Positions 5,879 through 6,379 of a DNA stretch of 6,379 nt are shown one piece after another. The notes beneath the pieces were generated by a model. That model worked only from the letters and a program-made list of their open reading frames with translations, did no database searches and was not told the DNA's origin. The DNA comes from Rubrivivax sp. Its GTDB lineage: Bacteria > Pseudomonadota > Gammaproteobacteria > Burkholderiales > Burkholderiaceae. The stretch's first letter is position 1, and every line of letters starts with the position of its first letter. The DNA lies in contig SEEY01000236.1 of assembly GCA_004211235.1 (NCBI GenBank), positions 1 to 6,379 on the forward strand, read 5' to 3'. The translations under genes were made by a program, and so were the position numbers.

Positions 5879-6274
5879 ATGAAAACGAGCATTCTTTTCT
5901 CGATGGCGCTGCTGGCCAGCGCCACAGCGCAGGCGGCCGATCTGGTCGTCATCACCCACCCGAGCGCCGGCCCGCTGACCAAGGACCAGGTTGCCCAGGT
6001 CTTCCTCGGCAAGAGCGAGACGCTGACACCGGTCGACCAGAACGAGTCATCGCCGATCTACGCCGAGTTCTACAAGAAGGCCACCGGCCGGGACGTGGCA
6101 CAGGTCAAGTCGACCTGGTCGCGCATCGTCTTCAGCGGCAAGGGCGAGGCGCCCAAGCAGATGGCCGATTCCGCAGCCGTGAAGAAGGCCGTTGCCGCCA
6201 ACCCCAAGGCCGTCGGCTACATCGAGAAGTCCGCGGTCGACGGCACGGTGAAGGCCGCCGTGACGCTGGACTGA
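5879..6274 (+). CDS. half-size PstS/PBP-like periplasmic binding protein
   Basis: This 131-residue protein has a clear signal peptide (ILFSMALLASATAQA, cleavage after residue 19). The mature part begins ADLVVITHPSAGPLT, followed by 'KDQVAQVFLGK', a Y-x-x-F-Y-K-x-x-T-G segment, 'WSRIVFSGKGEAPK' (80-93) and NPKAVGYIEKSAVDGTVKA. These are hallmarks of small 'phosphate ABC transporter substrate-binding' (PBP-like 2) proteins, where the N-P-x-A-x-G-Y motif is shared with PstS. Full PstS proteins are over 300 residues, so this has about one lobe's worth of sequence; such short members are known, so it need not be a broken gene. Phosphate binding is not established. It starts 13 bases after the porin stop, with a weak GGA at 5869-5871. 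Without transporter genes in view, a role in presenting a ligand to the downstream chemoreceptor is an inference from context. Confidence 0.85.
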   Translation: MKTSILFSMALLASATAQAADLVVITHPSAGPLTKDQVAQVFLGKSETLTPVDQNESSPIYAEFYKKATGRDVAQVKSTWSRIVFSGKGEAPKQMADSAAVKKAVAANPKAVGYIEKSAVDGTVKAAVTLD

Positions 6275-6311
6275 CCTGCCACACCTGCATCTCCCGGTTG
6301 AAAGTTCGCAC

Positions 6312-6379
6312 ATGAAGTTCCGAAGCAAGATCTGGATGCTGCCGCTGGTGGCGGCCGCGGTGTTCGTCGTCGGCATGGG
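6312..6379 (+). CDS. methyl-accepting chemotaxis protein, N-terminal fragment (runs off the window)
   Basis: Only 22 codons plus two bases are present: a short basic cytoplasmic start (MKFRSKIWM) and the beginning of a hydrophobic helix (LPLVAAAVFVVGM). This start is typical of betaproteobacterial chemoreceptors, in which a first transmembrane helix precedes a periplasmic sensor domain. The signalling domain lies outside the window, so the assignment is from the N-terminus and its position 37 bases after the PBP-like gene. A histidine kinase or another membrane sensor would begin similarly. The upstream GAAAG (6300-6304), 7 bases before the ATG, is a weak ribosome site. Confidence 0.6.
   Translation, partial: MKFRSKIWMLPLVAAAVFVVGM

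Noticed and set aside
4534..6012. 492-codon open frame on the minus strand opposite the porin
   Set aside because: It is a shadow of the porin in GC-rich DNA: Gly/Val/Arg/His-rich with no motifs, while the opposite strand has a complete signal peptide, beta-barrel pattern and ribosome site.

Overview
The window is GC-rich, with dense short intergenic gaps and strong G/C third-position bias. It carries part of a mannose-sensitive-hemagglutinin (MSHA) type 4 pilus locus followed by an unrelated envelope/sensory operon. Protein style and gene content suggest a motile Gram-negative betaproteobacterium, probably Burkholderiales (Rubrivivax/Leptothrix-like). That taxonomic guess is inference, not proof. 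All real genes are on the + strand.

Left part (1-4073): the 3' end of mshI, then a PilN-like inner-membrane protein, mshJ (PilO/GspM-like), mshK, and the outer-membrane lipoprotein secretin mshL. The last four genes are joined by three successive 4-base ATGA stop/start overlaps, so they form a tightly coupled operon. Together they would make the envelope-spanning alignment complex and the outer-membrane pore of an MSHA-type pilus. The first 58 bases are an exact reverse complement of 152-209. This looks like a fold-back (probably an assembly or amplification artefact at a contig end), so the first ~20 codons of the mshI fragment should not be trusted.

Middle (4074-4593): a 520-base region with no convincing gene. 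It holds small hairpins just after mshL and a short repeat run. Near the right end there is a striking 20-base perfect palindrome that coincides with a good sigma-28 (FliA)-like promoter, TCAAGCCC-N11-GCCGATTT. The promoter points at the downstream operon.

Right part (4594-6379): an outer-membrane porin-like protein, a half-size (131-residue) PstS/PBP-like periplasmic protein, and the first 22 codons of what looks like a methyl-accepting chemotaxis protein. A flagellar-type promoter in front of a porin, a periplasmic binding protein and a chemoreceptor suggests a ligand uptake-and-sensing module co-expressed with motility. No ABC transporter permease or ATPase is visible in the window. The usual MSHA continuation (mshM, mshN, mshE, mshG and the pilins) is absent after mshL.
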